Source: CAVQBP01 sp963710745 (GTDB lineage Bacteria; Bacteroidota; Ignavibacteria; Ignavibacteriales; Ignavibacteriaceae). From it: a DNA stretch of 64,000 bases. Below, piece after piece: positions 34,489-43,647 of the stretch (the stretch's first letter is position 1; each line of letters opens with the position of its first letter). The DNA is taken from positions 109,486-173,485 of the forward strand of contig CAVQBP010000028.1 in the NCBI GenBank assembly GCA_963710745.1. The letters run 5' to 3'. The translations under genes were made by a program, and so were the position numbers. Under the pieces are notes generated by a model. The model was not told the origin of the DNA. It worked only from the letters and a program-made list of their open reading frames with translations, and did not search any database.

Positions 34489-34923
34489 ATGAAATCTCTA
34501 ACAAAGATGTTTTTCCTGATAGTATTTCTGAGCAGTTTATATTTAACAGGTGCTCAAACAATAGGAGTAATCTATACAAAAGCTGAAGCAGATCAAAAAT
34601 TCGGACCGGTATTAAATTCAGTAGGAATAGATACTGCTCAGTTCAGAATATTATTAAACAGATCAGGAAATTATTTATTATTTAAAATTGATGAAGGAAA
34701 TTTGTATATTTTATCTGAAAACAGAGAGCCTTTATTTCCGGGTGGCTTTTCTGTTCAGCCCGGAGAGGTTTATAAAATAGTTAGTGTTTCAAAAATACAG
34801 GAATTACTTTACCAGGGACAAAATCAACAAATTTTCTTCGAGGTCAGGAAAAATGTTTATTCATTAACAAATGGCAGCTTTACTTTGGAGGAAATTGTGG
34901 ATTGTCCACCATTTTGTAATTAA
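34489..34923 (+). CDS. Secreted hypothetical protein
   Basis: The 144-aa protein has a clear signal peptide (MKSLTKMFFLIVFLSSLYL, probably cleaved after TGA) and a beta-rich body with no known motif. It ends with two cysteines in DCPPFCN. A strong AAGGAGGG ribosome binding site precedes the ATG. Two tandem operators lie upstream, so it looks like a main output of the neighbouring two-component system. The next gene starts 3 bases after its stop. Confidence 0.7.
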   Translation: MKSLTKMFFLIVFLSSLYLTGAQTIGVIYTKAEADQKFGPVLNSVGIDTAQFRILLNRSGNYLLFKIDEGNLYILSENREPLFPGGFSVQPGEVYKIVSVSKIQELLYQGQNQQIFFEVRKNVYSLTNGSFTLEEIVDCPPFCN

Positions 34924-34926
34924 TAA

Positions 34927-35505
34927 ATGTCTATACCATATCTTCTTTTTTTTATCAGTATAATCATTTGGATGCTTCCTCCTTTCCGGCAGTTTAAAAC
35001 TGAATATTTCCTATTTTTCCTCATTCTGGCAATAGCAGATCCGGCAAATGCACTTGCAAACATTTTTCTTGCTATAAAACCTATTTATGTAACTCTAAGT
35101 ATTACTTTTCTTCTTATTCTTTCCTTAATTGACCGGGAGCTGCTGATAAGAAACTGGATTATTCTCACTCTTACTTTTTTGGTTCTTTTAGCTGCAATGA
35201 TTATTCTTCCGTTTAAGTCTATGTATGCAATAAAAATTATCTTGAGTTCAATAGTATTGTTTATAATATTAAAAAATTCATTGATCTATATTAATAAGAA
35301 CCAAACGATTAATTTATTCTTATTAGTATTAACTCTATATGAAATTACAATAATAATTAAATTTATATTTACGGCATCCAGGACACACACAGGATCAATA
35401 TATTTTTATACCACTTCATTTTTTGAATTTTTCATTGGACTTTTCTTCAGCTTTTTCAATAAGGAAAACAGCCCGACCTTCAGGTTAATTAAAGAAAAGT
35501 TCTGA
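34927..35505 (+). CDS. Integral membrane protein, function unknown
   Basis: The 192-aa product has about six hydrophobic helices, beginning at residues 3-17 and ending with the FFEFFIGLFFSFF segment near residue 175. It has no recognisable family motif. It is coupled to the secreted protein gene and probably belongs to the same transcript. Confidence 0.65.
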   Translation: MSIPYLLFFISIIIWMLPPFRQFKTEYFLFFLILAIADPANALANIFLAIKPIYVTLSITFLLILSLIDRELLIRNWIILTLTFLVLLAAMIILPFKSMYAIKIILSSIVLFIILKNSLIYINKNQTINLFLLVLTLYEITIIIKFIFTASRTHTGSIYFYTTSFFEFFIGLFFSFFNKENSPTFRLIKEKF

Positions 35506-35524
35506 ATAGTGTGCATATATTATA

Positions 35525-36412
35525 TCAATTTCTGTTAGCAATCCTTTCAAGTCTGGGAACTGTTTTAATAATTGTCCCGGGGATATCTAATTTTTCTCTT
35601 TCCTCAAGCAAATTGATTAATTCAAATGCATTAGCAACTCCGTCACCTTGCGGGTGGTTATTCATAATTACATAAACTTCTTTAACCTTTTCCTGAACCG
35701 CTTTTATTTTTTGATCAATTTCGACTAATTCTCCTGGAGAATATAGATATTTATACCGTTCACTCTGTTCTGCGTATGTTTGTTTTTCACCAAAATTATT
35801 TATCGACTTTTTCCATGCATCTACATTTCTGCCATGAAACCTGATATAAATTTTATCATTTGTAATGACCGGTTCAAATGGAATAGCTTCTCCTATTTGC
35901 GGCTGATCAATTGTACAGAAAGTAATTTTCAGCCTGTTAAAAAGCTCTAAGGCTTTTTTATTCAGCCAGGATCTATGCCTTACCTCAACAAACAGATCAT
36001 AATTCTGAAATGTATCTCTTAGCCTGTTAAGGTGAGCTATTGATGGCGTATCAAAAGAGAATGAATATGGAAATTGGATTAATAATCCTCCCAGCCTTTC
36101 AGCTCTCGATAAAATATCAAGATTGTATATTACAGCTTTTATTTTCTGTTCATCAAAATCTTTTTTGTGCGTAAAATCCTGATGCAATTTTAATGTGAAA
36201 AGGAAGTCATTATCATCATCTATTTTCCTTAACCAGCCGCTTACAATTTTCGGATTTAAATAGGCGTAATATGTGGCATTTACTTCAACGCAATTAAAAT
36301 AATGTGAATAGAACCGAAGCCAGTCAAATTCTCCTGTTTGGTTCTTAGGATAAAATACGGGAACCCAGTCTTTGTAAGACCAGCCTGCCGTACCGATATA
36401 AAATTTTGGCAT
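35525..36412 (-). CDS. DUF72 domain-containing protein
   Basis: The 295-aa protein has the DUF72 TIM-barrel pattern: FYIGTAGWSYKDWVPVFYP, then HYFNCVEVNATYYAYLNP, LLIQFPYSF, LFVEVRHRSWL, YIRFHGRN and VYVIMNNHPQGDGVANA. The biochemical role of the family is not settled. The frame extends to TTG at 36451, but the ATG at 36412 has an AGGAAAGGG site and begins MPKFYIGTAGW, where the family starts. It lies downstream of the split polymerase in the same direction. Confidence 0.88.
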   Translation of the reverse strand: MPKFYIGTAGWSYKDWVPVFYPKNQTGEFDWLRFYSHYFNCVEVNATYYAYLNPKIVSGWLRKIDDDNDFLFTLKLHQDFTHKKDFDEQKIKAVIYNLDILSRAERLGGLLIQFPYSFSFDTPSIAHLNRLRDTFQNYDLFVEVRHRSWLNKKALELFNRLKITFCTIDQPQIGEAIPFEPVITNDKIYIRFHGRNVDAWKKSINNFGEKQTYAEQSERYKYLYSPGELVEIDQKIKAVQEKVKEVYVIMNNHPQGDGVANAFELINLLEEREKLDIPGTIIKTVPRLERIANRN

Positions 36413-36494
36413 CAATAATACCCTTTCCTGATTAATGTACGATAAATTCAAAAGTCAAAAGTCAAAAATCGAAATCCGAAATTCTTTTTATGAC

Positions 36495-38141
36495 TCAATA
36501 AGAGTTCAGCCTGATCCCTGCAATAGTGTCTCTTAAAACTCCAAGAGAACGCTGACTTAAAAGATCAATTTTAACCAGCCCAAGGTCTTCAATACCATGC
36601 ATATCCGGCTGTGTAATTATAAGTCCCACACCCTTATTTTTTGCATATTCAAGGGCGACATAATTTGTTATAGGCTTCGGAGCAATTACAATTCCGCCCG
36701 GATGTATGCTGAGATGCCGCGGGAAATTCGCCAGCTTTGCGGCTATATTTACAATTGTTTTCCATGGTTCATCATTAAATTTAAGAGATTTCGCTTCCGG
36801 AAATAGTTCCGGAACATCGGGCAGGTTTCTTGCGTCTGTCCACGGAATAAATTTACTCTTCTTTGTTATTTCAGCATCCGGAATGCCGAATACTTTAGCT
36901 ACTTCCCTGAAAGCCGAACGAGCCCTGAAAGTTACATGCGTCGATATCATTGCAACTTTATCATAGCCGTATTTTTCAAAAACATATTTAATTATTTCAT
37001 CTCTTTCTTTCCAGCTGAAATCAATATCAATATCCGGAGGCGATGAGCGGCTCCTGTTCAGAAATCTTTCAAAAAACAAATTATGTTCAATCGGGTCAAT
37101 ATCGGTAAATCCCAGGCAGTAGGAAACAATACTATTTGCAGCAGAGCCTCTGCCGATATGCATCATTCCCCTTTTTTTTGCTTCCCGTAAAATGTCCCAC
37201 ACTACCAGAAAATAATCCGTAAGTTCCAGATTGAGAATAACATTAAGTTCCTGATTTAACCTGTCGATAGCTTCGGAATTGTCAGCGGAATATCTTTGAA
37301 AAAGCCCGTTGAAAGCAAGGCTCCATAAAGTTGTAAAGGTATCTTTATCATTAAAATTATTGAAACTTTGGAATGAAGGGAATTTATATTTCCCTATTTC
37401 CAGGCTCACATCACAATTTTCTGCAATATAATAGGTATTTGAAACAGCTTCAGGGAGATTTTTCCACAGCTGCATCAATTCTCCCGGATTTTTAAAATAG
37501 AATTCTTCATCAACCGGATCACCGGGTGGGATATTTTCTATAGTTCCCCTTTCACTTATAGTTCTTAAAACCTGGTGAAGGATATAATCTTCCCTGTTAA
37601 GGAAATATACCGGGTTCGATGCTATGTAAGGCAGCTTCTTCGAATTTGCAAACTCATAAAGATTCCGCGCAGCACTTTCATATTTTTTTACGGCAATTAA
37701 TTCAACAAAAATATTCTTCTTCATATTTTCATTTAAAGAAATATTCCGCAGCAGCTCCGGTGATGAAGTAATTATAAAGAGATTTGGGAAATCATTCTGC
37801 AAAAGCTTGATTAAAGAAAAATTATCTTCTGCCGGCGGCATAGATTCCAGCAGTTTTCTTGAAGTGATTATTCTGCAAAGATCGGCATAACCTTCCGTAT
37901 TCTTTGCAATAAAGACTGCATTGATCTTTTTATCCGACGGATCATCGATATATGCGCCGGGAAGCGGCTTTATTTTTGCTGCGGCTGCTTTCTTACTGAA
38001 TTCCGTTAAACCGTACATTCCGTTTGTATCGGTTAAAGCAACAGCCGGAAGAGAAAAGCTTTTTGCTTTTTCTATTATATCCTCTACGGAAGCTGCTCCC
38101 TCCATTAATGAATAAAATGAATGGACATGTAGTGGAATCAT
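36495..38141 (-). CDS. DNA polymerase III alpha, N-terminal half (PHP and palm) of a split DnaE
   Basis: This 548-aa gene encodes only the first half of an alpha subunit of the error-prone (DnaE2) type. The PHP domain (1-200) has HVHSFYSLMEGA but appears to lack later metal ligands (KPLPGAYI and ASNPVYF where E and H are usual). The palm is complete: GRGSAANSIVSYCLGFTDID, catalytic D370 and D372 in PPDIDIDF, and D526 in LVKIDLLSQ. The protein stops 22 residues after D526, just before the fingers. The ATG lies 2 bases after the stop of the C-terminal-half gene, which comes first in the operon, so the natural order is swapped. Confidence 0.9.
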   Translation of the reverse strand: MIPLHVHSFYSLMEGAASVEDIIEKAKSFSLPAVALTDTNGMYGLTEFSKKAAAAKIKPLPGAYIDDPSDKKINAVFIAKNTEGYADLCRIITSRKLLESMPPAEDNFSLIKLLQNDFPNLFIITSSPELLRNISLNENMKKNIFVELIAVKKYESAARNLYEFANSKKLPYIASNPVYFLNREDYILHQVLRTISERGTIENIPPGDPVDEEFYFKNPGELMQLWKNLPEAVSNTYYIAENCDVSLEIGKYKFPSFQSFNNFNDKDTFTTLWSLAFNGLFQRYSADNSEAIDRLNQELNVILNLELTDYFLVVWDILREAKKRGMMHIGRGSAANSIVSYCLGFTDIDPIEHNLFFERFLNRSRSSPPDIDIDFSWKERDEIIKYVFEKYGYDKVAMISTHVTFRARSAFREVAKVFGIPDAEITKKSKFIPWTDARNLPDVPELFPEAKSLKFNDEPWKTIVNIAAKLANFPRHLSIHPGGIVIAPKPITNYVALEYAKNKGVGLIITQPDMHGIEDLGLVKIDLLSQRSLGVLRDTIAGIRLNSY

Positions 38142-38143
38142 AA

Positions 38144-39802
38144 TTAACCCGTATAAGCTCTTACTAACTGCTCGGTATTAATCTTTGACATATAAAGCTC
38201 TTTTTCATTAAAGCCTTCGTCATCCGGAGTATAATAATCTTCTGCAGTATCTTTTTGAATTGATGCTTTCAGATCAAGGTAGTAGAGCAGATCAAGCTTT
38301 TCCACTATTATATTCCTCCCTCCTTCTATATCAACCTTCCCTTCTATTAAATACGGACCGAAGGATAATGTTTTTTCCGCAACATTTTTATAAACGTTTG
38401 GAAAAATAACAGCCTCAAAAGTACCGGTTAAATCTTCAAGGGAAAGGAATTTCATTATGGTGCCGTTTCTGGTTCTGATTCTTTTTGAAGTCATATACCA
38501 GCCGACAGCTCTGACCTTTTTCCCGTGATATTTATATAACTCATCTGCATTTATTACATGCTTACCGGAAATATTTTTCCGGAAAAAGTATAAAGGATGT
38601 TTTGTTACCATGTAGCCAAGGATTTCAAATTCCTGTCTGCATTTTTGTGAAATGCTGTAATCTTTTGATGTTTTTACTTCTTCTTCGATCTTAAAAGATT
38701 CGTAAATAAAAAGATCATTATAATTTTCATCCAGGATTTTTCTTTTGTGTATATAAACCGAAAGAAGCCTGAGAAGAGTCGGGCGCGTTTCCTGGAAGCA
38801 GTCCATCGCACCGCATTTGATAAGCGCAGCAGTCTCTTCTTCCCCCAGTTTAGTACGCACCAGGAAATCGGCTAAAGATACATAGTTCCCGTTCTCATCT
38901 CGTTCATCCACAATTGTTTCTGCAGATTGATGCGGAAAATTTTTTATTGCCATAAACCCTATATATACAGTTCTGTCTTTTCCCTTATAATCATAATCGC
39001 TCCGGTTAACACAAGGAAGCTTTACATCAAGGCTGAGCCTTTTGCATTCCCATATATAAACCGCAGAAGAATAAAATCCTCCGCCGTTAGATAAAACGGC
39101 TGCCATAAATTCTGCGGGATAATGCGCCTTTAAAAAAGCGACCTGGAAAGAAAGCAGTGCAAAAGAGGCGCTGTGCGCCTTGCAGAAGCTGTAGCCCGAA
39201 AAAGAACTTATCTGCCGCCACAATTCTTCCGCAACTTTTCTATCCAGCCCCTTTATTTCGCAGGAATCAAAGAACCTGTTCCGCAATAACTTCATTGCTT
39301 CATCCGACCTGGTTTTTCCCGACATCGCCCTGCGCAAAAGGTCCCCTTCTTCCAGTGATAAACCAACAATATAATGTATTATCTTAATTACATCTTCCTG
39401 GAAAACCATTACACCGTAAGTCTCTCCAAGATAAAGTTCCATTTCATCCACTAAATATTTCCTGCGGGCCGGATTTTTATGCCTGGCTATAAACTCCTGC
39501 ATCATTCCCGATTCTGCAACTCCCGGCCTTATTATAGAGCTCGCTATCACAAGCATTTCAAAGGTATCGACTTCCAGCCTTTTTAATAATGAACGCATCC
39601 CCGGACTCTCTATATAAAAGCACCCAATAGTTTCTCCCTTCCTGATTATTTCCAGGGTTTTTGCATCTTTAAATAACATCCGGTAGTCAAAGATATCAAA
39701 AGGTATTTGAGATTTTTTCCTGGGAATATCAGGATAAAGATGTATTAAATTATTCCTGTTAGGAAGTGTATATCTTGTTAAATCTATTAGCTGTGAGTTC
39801 AT
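38144..39802 (-). CDS. DNA polymerase III alpha, C-terminal half (fingers to OB domain) of a split DnaE
   Basis: The 552-aa product starts where the other half stops. After about 35 unmatched residues it reads IFDYRMLFKDAKTLEIIRKG, then TIGCFYIESPGMRSLLKRLE, SSIIRPGVAESGM, the FQEDVIKIIHYIVGLSLEEG segment and FSGYSFCKAHSASFALLSFQ. A helix-hairpin-helix region and an OB-fold (about 425-480, VRAVGWYMTSKRIRTRNG) follow. It contains no catalytic aspartate, so it should be inactive without the other half. It is the promoter-proximal gene, preceded by a strong palindromic operator. No imuA/imuB is next to it. Confidence 0.9.
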   Translation of the reverse strand: MNSQLIDLTRYTLPNRNNLIHLYPDIPRKKSQIPFDIFDYRMLFKDAKTLEIIRKGETIGCFYIESPGMRSLLKRLEVDTFEMLVIASSIIRPGVAESGMMQEFIARHKNPARRKYLVDEMELYLGETYGVMVFQEDVIKIIHYIVGLSLEEGDLLRRAMSGKTRSDEAMKLLRNRFFDSCEIKGLDRKVAEELWRQISSFSGYSFCKAHSASFALLSFQVAFLKAHYPAEFMAAVLSNGGGFYSSAVYIWECKRLSLDVKLPCVNRSDYDYKGKDRTVYIGFMAIKNFPHQSAETIVDERDENGNYVSLADFLVRTKLGEEETAALIKCGAMDCFQETRPTLLRLLSVYIHKRKILDENYNDLFIYESFKIEEEVKTSKDYSISQKCRQEFEILGYMVTKHPLYFFRKNISGKHVINADELYKYHGKKVRAVGWYMTSKRIRTRNGTIMKFLSLEDLTGTFEAVIFPNVYKNVAEKTLSFGPYLIEGKVDIEGGRNIIVEKLDLLYYLDLKASIQKDTAEDYYTPDDEGFNEKELYMSKINTEQLVRAYTG

Positions 39803-39815
39803 GGCCGCTGTAAAA

Positions 39816-39841
39816 TAATAGTGAACATCCGTACACTATTA
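39816..39841. promoter_or_regulatory. 26-bp operator palindrome upstream of the split polymerase operon (LexA-like)
   Basis: TAATAGTG at 39816-39823 and CACTATTA at 39834-39841 are a perfect inverted repeat, and the centre AACATCCGTA gives a GAAC-N4-GTAC core. In total 10 of 13 pairs match. It lies 14-39 bases before the ATG at 39802, where a repressor would block transcription. The core resembles GAAC-N4-GTTC LexA boxes, and error-prone DnaE genes are commonly SOS-controlled. The LexA assignment is inference. Confidence 0.65.
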
Positions 39842-40539
39842 TATCTAAAATGGAACTAAAAAACAAGTATGAAAGGGGTAGAAACGTGAAGAGGAATGTG
39901 TGGAGTATTAGAATAATGGAATTTTGGAGTATTGGATGGAGTATTTGGAATGAGGAACATGATTAGTCATTCAATGGACACTCGATAGTCATTTATTGTC
40001 ATTTTTCGCAAACAGTATCGTCATTTAGCAGCATGTTTTTAACCACAGAGAACTGCCGCAGCTCTGGCGAAGGCTGGCATCCATATTAGAGAGTTGATTT
40101 TCGTTCACAACATAAATTCATCCATTCATTCTAAGCGCGGCAAAGCCGGCAGCAAAAAAAGGAAATATACCTTCACTAAAGTTTCCACCTGCATTGAAAT
40201 TTCTGCCTTCGTTGTTAAGCAGACAAGCAGGTGTATAAACCGGTAGTTAAAATGGAATTTTTTCTTCCATGCATTCATCCAATCATCCAATCATGCATTT
40301 TAATCTTGAATAAAATTCCCGGAAATATCTTGGCTAAATTTGGCAAAATATTGCTGAGAATACCATTCATCCATTCCCCATCATTCCATTATTTCATCAC
40401 TCCACTATTTCATCACTCCACTACTCCATTCTCATTCCCGTTTATTACAGAGCACACGAATTATATTTTCAGATATTTCTTCCTTGAATTACAGAACTTT
40501 TATCCTAAATTAATGGTCAAACATAAAAAGCGAAATACT
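39842..40539. repeat. Repeat-filled region between dnaE halves and the VWA gene
   Basis: No real gene is visible. The stretch carries simple repeat words: GGAGTATTGGA and GGAGTATTTGG near 39.9 kb, CATTCATCCAATCATCCAAT near 40.27 kb, and CATCACTCCACTATTTC copies near 40.4 kb. The ATCCA/TTCCA words recur at 53.2 and 54.4 kb. An open frame from 40231 crosses this region, but its first 103 codons are just translated repeat. Confidence 0.6.
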
Positions 40540-41637
40540 ATGATAGGAAACAGGTTTACACAATATATTCCGGATAACAAAGGAAAAAGCAAATTTGAAG
40601 ATCTGCTCAAAGTTTTTCTTCAGCTGCTGACTATTACCTCCGGTGACGTTTCGGAAGCCCTCAACTGGATGAATCAGCTGGATAAGAAATATGGCTTGAC
40701 CGGCAATGAATACGGAATGGGCAATTTCATCGATGAGCTAAAAGATAAGAACTATATAAAAGAAAATGAAGACGGTTCTGTTCTGGTTATAACAGCAAAA
40801 AGTGAACAGTCAATCAGGAAACAATCCCTGGAGGAAATATTCGGTAAATTAAAAAAATCGGCACGAGGAAATCATAGAACTCCCTACTCGGGGATCGGCG
40901 ATGAAAAGACTTCCGACAGACGCGAGTACTATTTCGGCGATTCTATGGATCAGATTGATATGACCGATTCGATTAAGAATGCCCAAATCAATCATGGTAT
41001 TGAAGATTTTAAATTGACTGAAGACGACCTGGAAGTTGAAGAACGTGATTTTAAAGCATTAACTTCTACGGTTCTTATGATTGATATTTCCCATTCAATG
41101 ATTCTTTACGGTGAAGACAGAATTACACCGGCAAAAAAAGTTGCAATGGCATTATCTGAATTAATCACTACAAAATATCCGAAAGATACTCTTGATATAA
41201 TTGTATTCGGAAATGATTCCTGGCCGATAGAAATAAAAGATCTTCCTTACCTGCAGGTAGGCCCTTATCATACCAATACTGTTGCAGGATTAGAATTGTC
41301 AATAGATATTCTAAGACGCAGGAAGACAAGTAATAAGCAGATTTTTATGATAACAGACGGCAAGCCTACTTGCTTAAAAGAAGGACTTAAATATTATAAG
41401 AATAGTTTTGGTCTGGATAGAAAGATCGTAAATAAGACCCTGGATCAGGCTGCAAAATGCAGGAAGCTGGGAATTCCAATTACTACATTTATGATTGCAC
41501 GGGATCCATACCTTCAGAAGTTCGTTAGAGAGTTTACCCAGATAAATAGTGGACGGGCTTTTTACAGCAGTCTGTCAGGATTAGGTGATTATATTTTTGA
41601 AGATTATATCCGGAACAGACGTAAACGGATGAAATAA
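40540..41637 (+). CDS. VWA domain protein of the chelatase/CoxE type
   Basis: The 365-aa protein has an N-terminal helical region (from MIGNRFTQYIPDNKGKSKFE), a charged linker, and a C-terminal von Willebrand A domain. The MIDAS motif is MIDISHSM, with later VAGLELSIDILRR and FMITDGKPTC. The frame is open from 40231, but those codons are repeat sequence, so the ATG at 40540 was chosen. The ATG at 40513 is an alternative. Neither start has a strong ribosome binding site. The AAA+ ATPase gene follows 166 bases later. Such VWA-AAA+ pairs act as chelatase-like or MoxR-like remodelling machines, but the client is unknown. Confidence 0.82.
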   Translation: MIGNRFTQYIPDNKGKSKFEDLLKVFLQLLTITSGDVSEALNWMNQLDKKYGLTGNEYGMGNFIDELKDKNYIKENEDGSVLVITAKSEQSIRKQSLEEIFGKLKKSARGNHRTPYSGIGDEKTSDRREYYFGDSMDQIDMTDSIKNAQINHGIEDFKLTEDDLEVEERDFKALTSTVLMIDISHSMILYGEDRITPAKKVAMALSELITTKYPKDTLDIIVFGNDSWPIEIKDLPYLQVGPYHTNTVAGLELSIDILRRRKTSNKQIFMITDGKPTCLKEGLKYYKNSFGLDRKIVNKTLDQAAKCRKLGIPITTFMIARDPYLQKFVREFTQINSGRAFYSSLSGLGDYIFEDYIRNRRKRMK

Positions 41638-41803
41638 TCTTTTCACTCTTCTAATCTTTTTATTAATTAACAACTTTTTTATGATGTTATATCACATTCA
41701 TAATATAGCTTATTTTATAATTTAACTTAATAATTATTAGTTCAGATTTCACGATTAGGTTTTCCTTAACAAACTTTTTCATTTTATAACAGGAAGAAGC
41801 AGC

Positions 41804-43309
41804 ATGGATATTAAATCGATTCATACTTTAGGTGATTTGAAAAGCAGCGGATATAAAAGTAAGTCTATAAAAGATGAACTCAGAGATAATTTGATCTGCT
41901 CCCTTAAAACAGGGACAAATCCGTTTCAGGGAATTATCGGATATGAAGAAACAGTTGTACCGGATATTCAGACAGCGATTTTGTCAAGGCATAATATCAT
42001 TTTACTTGGATTGCGCGGACAGGCTAAAACAAAGATTGCACGCCTTCTTATAAATTTACTTGATGAATATATTCCGGTAGTTGCCGGTTCTGAGTTAAAC
42101 GATGATCCGCTCCATCCGTTATCAAGAGTTGCAAAAGATCTAATTAAAATACATGGAGATGATACTAAGATCGACTGGCTTTTCCGGGCTGATAGATACG
42201 CAGAGAAACTTGCGACACCCGATGTTTCTGTTGCAGATTTGATAGGTGATGTAGACCCGATTAAAGCCGCTTCTCTTAAACTTCCCTATTCTGATGAAAG
42301 AGTTATTCATTTCGGTTTGATACCGCGTTCTCACAGATCAATCTTTGTAATAAATGAATTACCCGATTTGCAGGCAAGGATCCAGGTTGCACTCTTTAAT
42401 ATTCTGCAGGAAAATGATATCCAGATAAGAGGTTTCAAAATCAGGCTCCCGCTTGATATTCAGTTTGTATTTACTGCAAATCCCGAAGATTATACAAACC
42501 GCGGTTCGATTGTAACTCCGTTAAAAGATAGAATTGACAGCCAGATTTTAACTCATTATCCTAAGTCTGTTCACATTTCAAGAGAGATAACAAAACAGGA
42601 ATCTCTGCTCACAAAAGAGCAGAAGAAATCAGTGAAAGAAAATGAATTATTAAGTGATTTAATTGAACAAATCGCTTTTGAAGCAAGGCAAAGTGAATAT
42701 ATTGATGCTAAAAGCGGCGTTTCTGCCCGGTTAACCATTTCAGCTTATGAAAACCTGATCAGCACTGCGGAAAGACGCATGATAATTAATAAGGAAACTG
42801 AAGCTCACCTGAGAATCTCCGATTTATACGGAGTAATACCTTCCATAACAGGAAAGATCGAGCTTGTTTATGAAGGTGAACAGGAAGGGCCGTCCAAAGT
42901 TGCAAATATATTAATAAGTAAAGCTATCAGGACTTTATTTGAAAATTACTTCCCTTCTCCAGATAAGATAAAAAAGAATCAGCAGTCTAATCCTTACCAG
43001 GAAATTATTAACTGGTTTAATAAAGGAAATGCGGTAGATCTGCTGAATAGCATTTCTGAAAAGGAATACGAGAAGACGCTTAACGGAGTTAATGGCCTAA
43101 AGGAAATGGTGAATAAATATCATCCAAAAGTTAACGGCAATTATCATTTATTATTAATGGAATTCGTACTTCACGGCCTTGCTGAGTATTCTATGCTTAG
43201 TAAATTCAGACTTGAACTGGGACTTCAATTTAAAGATATGCTTAGTTCAATGTTCTCAGCTTCCACAGGAGAAGAAGATGACGATTTCGATGCCGATTTG
43301 TACAGATGA
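41804..43309 (+). CDS. Magnesium-chelatase-like AAA+ ATPase
   Basis: The 501-aa protein carries a chelatase/MoxR-type AAA+ domain (about 40-330). Walker A is LGLRGQAKTKIARLL, and the Walker B-like strand reads IFVINELPDLQARIQVALF with Asn where Asp is usual. Sensor 1 is FTANPEDYTNRG and the sensor 2 region includes GVSARLTISAYENL. The C-terminal 150 residues are helical and end in an acidic tail (GEEDDDFDADLYR). An AGGAAGAAG precedes the ATG. It is paired with the upstream VWA gene and is the motor of that pair. A role in making chlorophyll is not supported by the context. Confidence 0.85.
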   Translation: MDIKSIHTLGDLKSSGYKSKSIKDELRDNLICSLKTGTNPFQGIIGYEETVVPDIQTAILSRHNIILLGLRGQAKTKIARLLINLLDEYIPVVAGSELNDDPLHPLSRVAKDLIKIHGDDTKIDWLFRADRYAEKLATPDVSVADLIGDVDPIKAASLKLPYSDERVIHFGLIPRSHRSIFVINELPDLQARIQVALFNILQENDIQIRGFKIRLPLDIQFVFTANPEDYTNRGSIVTPLKDRIDSQILTHYPKSVHISREITKQESLLTKEQKKSVKENELLSDLIEQIAFEARQSEYIDAKSGVSARLTISAYENLISTAERRMIINKETEAHLRISDLYGVIPSITGKIELVYEGEQEGPSKVANILISKAIRTLFENYFPSPDKIKKNQQSNPYQEIINWFNKGNAVDLLNSISEKEYEKTLNGVNGLKEMVNKYHPKVNGNYHLLLMEFVLHGLAEYSMLSKFRLELGLQFKDMLSSMFSASTGEEDDDFDADLYR

Positions 43310-43647
43310 AAAAAATGTCGCGTAATAAGGTGTCGGTAAACGAGTAAATATGACAAGCGGCCCATGATAATGAATGACAATAACTTGACTACGCGCTTGA
43401 ATGGTTTAATAATTTTCGATATCGGGATGAGAAATCTTATACATCAATCCATAAAATATTTCACCTCTATAGTGATTTAAGCTCTCTTTTGGGAGCTTTA
43501 TCGGAGACCTTGAGCATTTAAAGATATGTTTTTCAATGATGTTTTACTAAATAACAACTCATGACCAATGACCTGAATGAAATTATATTTGTAAGACTGA
43601 ATGATCTGACCTCTGATTTGACTATTGATCAGTCATCAATGCTTGAC
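43310..43647. other. Intergenic region between convergent AAA+ and DUF362 genes
   Basis: No gene is seen. It contains the hairpin at 43479-43499 and the word ATGACCAATGAC near 43.56 kb, which also occurs near 47.87 kb. The phrase GGGATGAGAAATCTTA near 43.42 kb resembles the GAGAAATCTT core of the repeat modules at 59-60 kb. Confidence 0.5.
43479..43499. terminator. Hairpin between convergent genes
   Basis: AAGCTC at 43479-43484 pairs with GAGCTT at 43493-43498 around an 8-base loop. A short T run follows. It lies between convergent genes, which fits a weak bidirectional terminator. Confidence 0.5.

Noticed and set aside
36495..39802. Intein-mediated split of DnaE
   Set aside because: Neither half carries intein blocks at its edge, and the gene order is swapped on one transcript, which does not fit a simple split intein gene.
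41804..43309. Role in chlorophyll or bacteriochlorophyll synthesis for the chelatase-like pair
   Set aside because: No other pigment gene is in the window, and VWA/AAA+ pairs of this type occur widely in non-photosynthetic bacteria.
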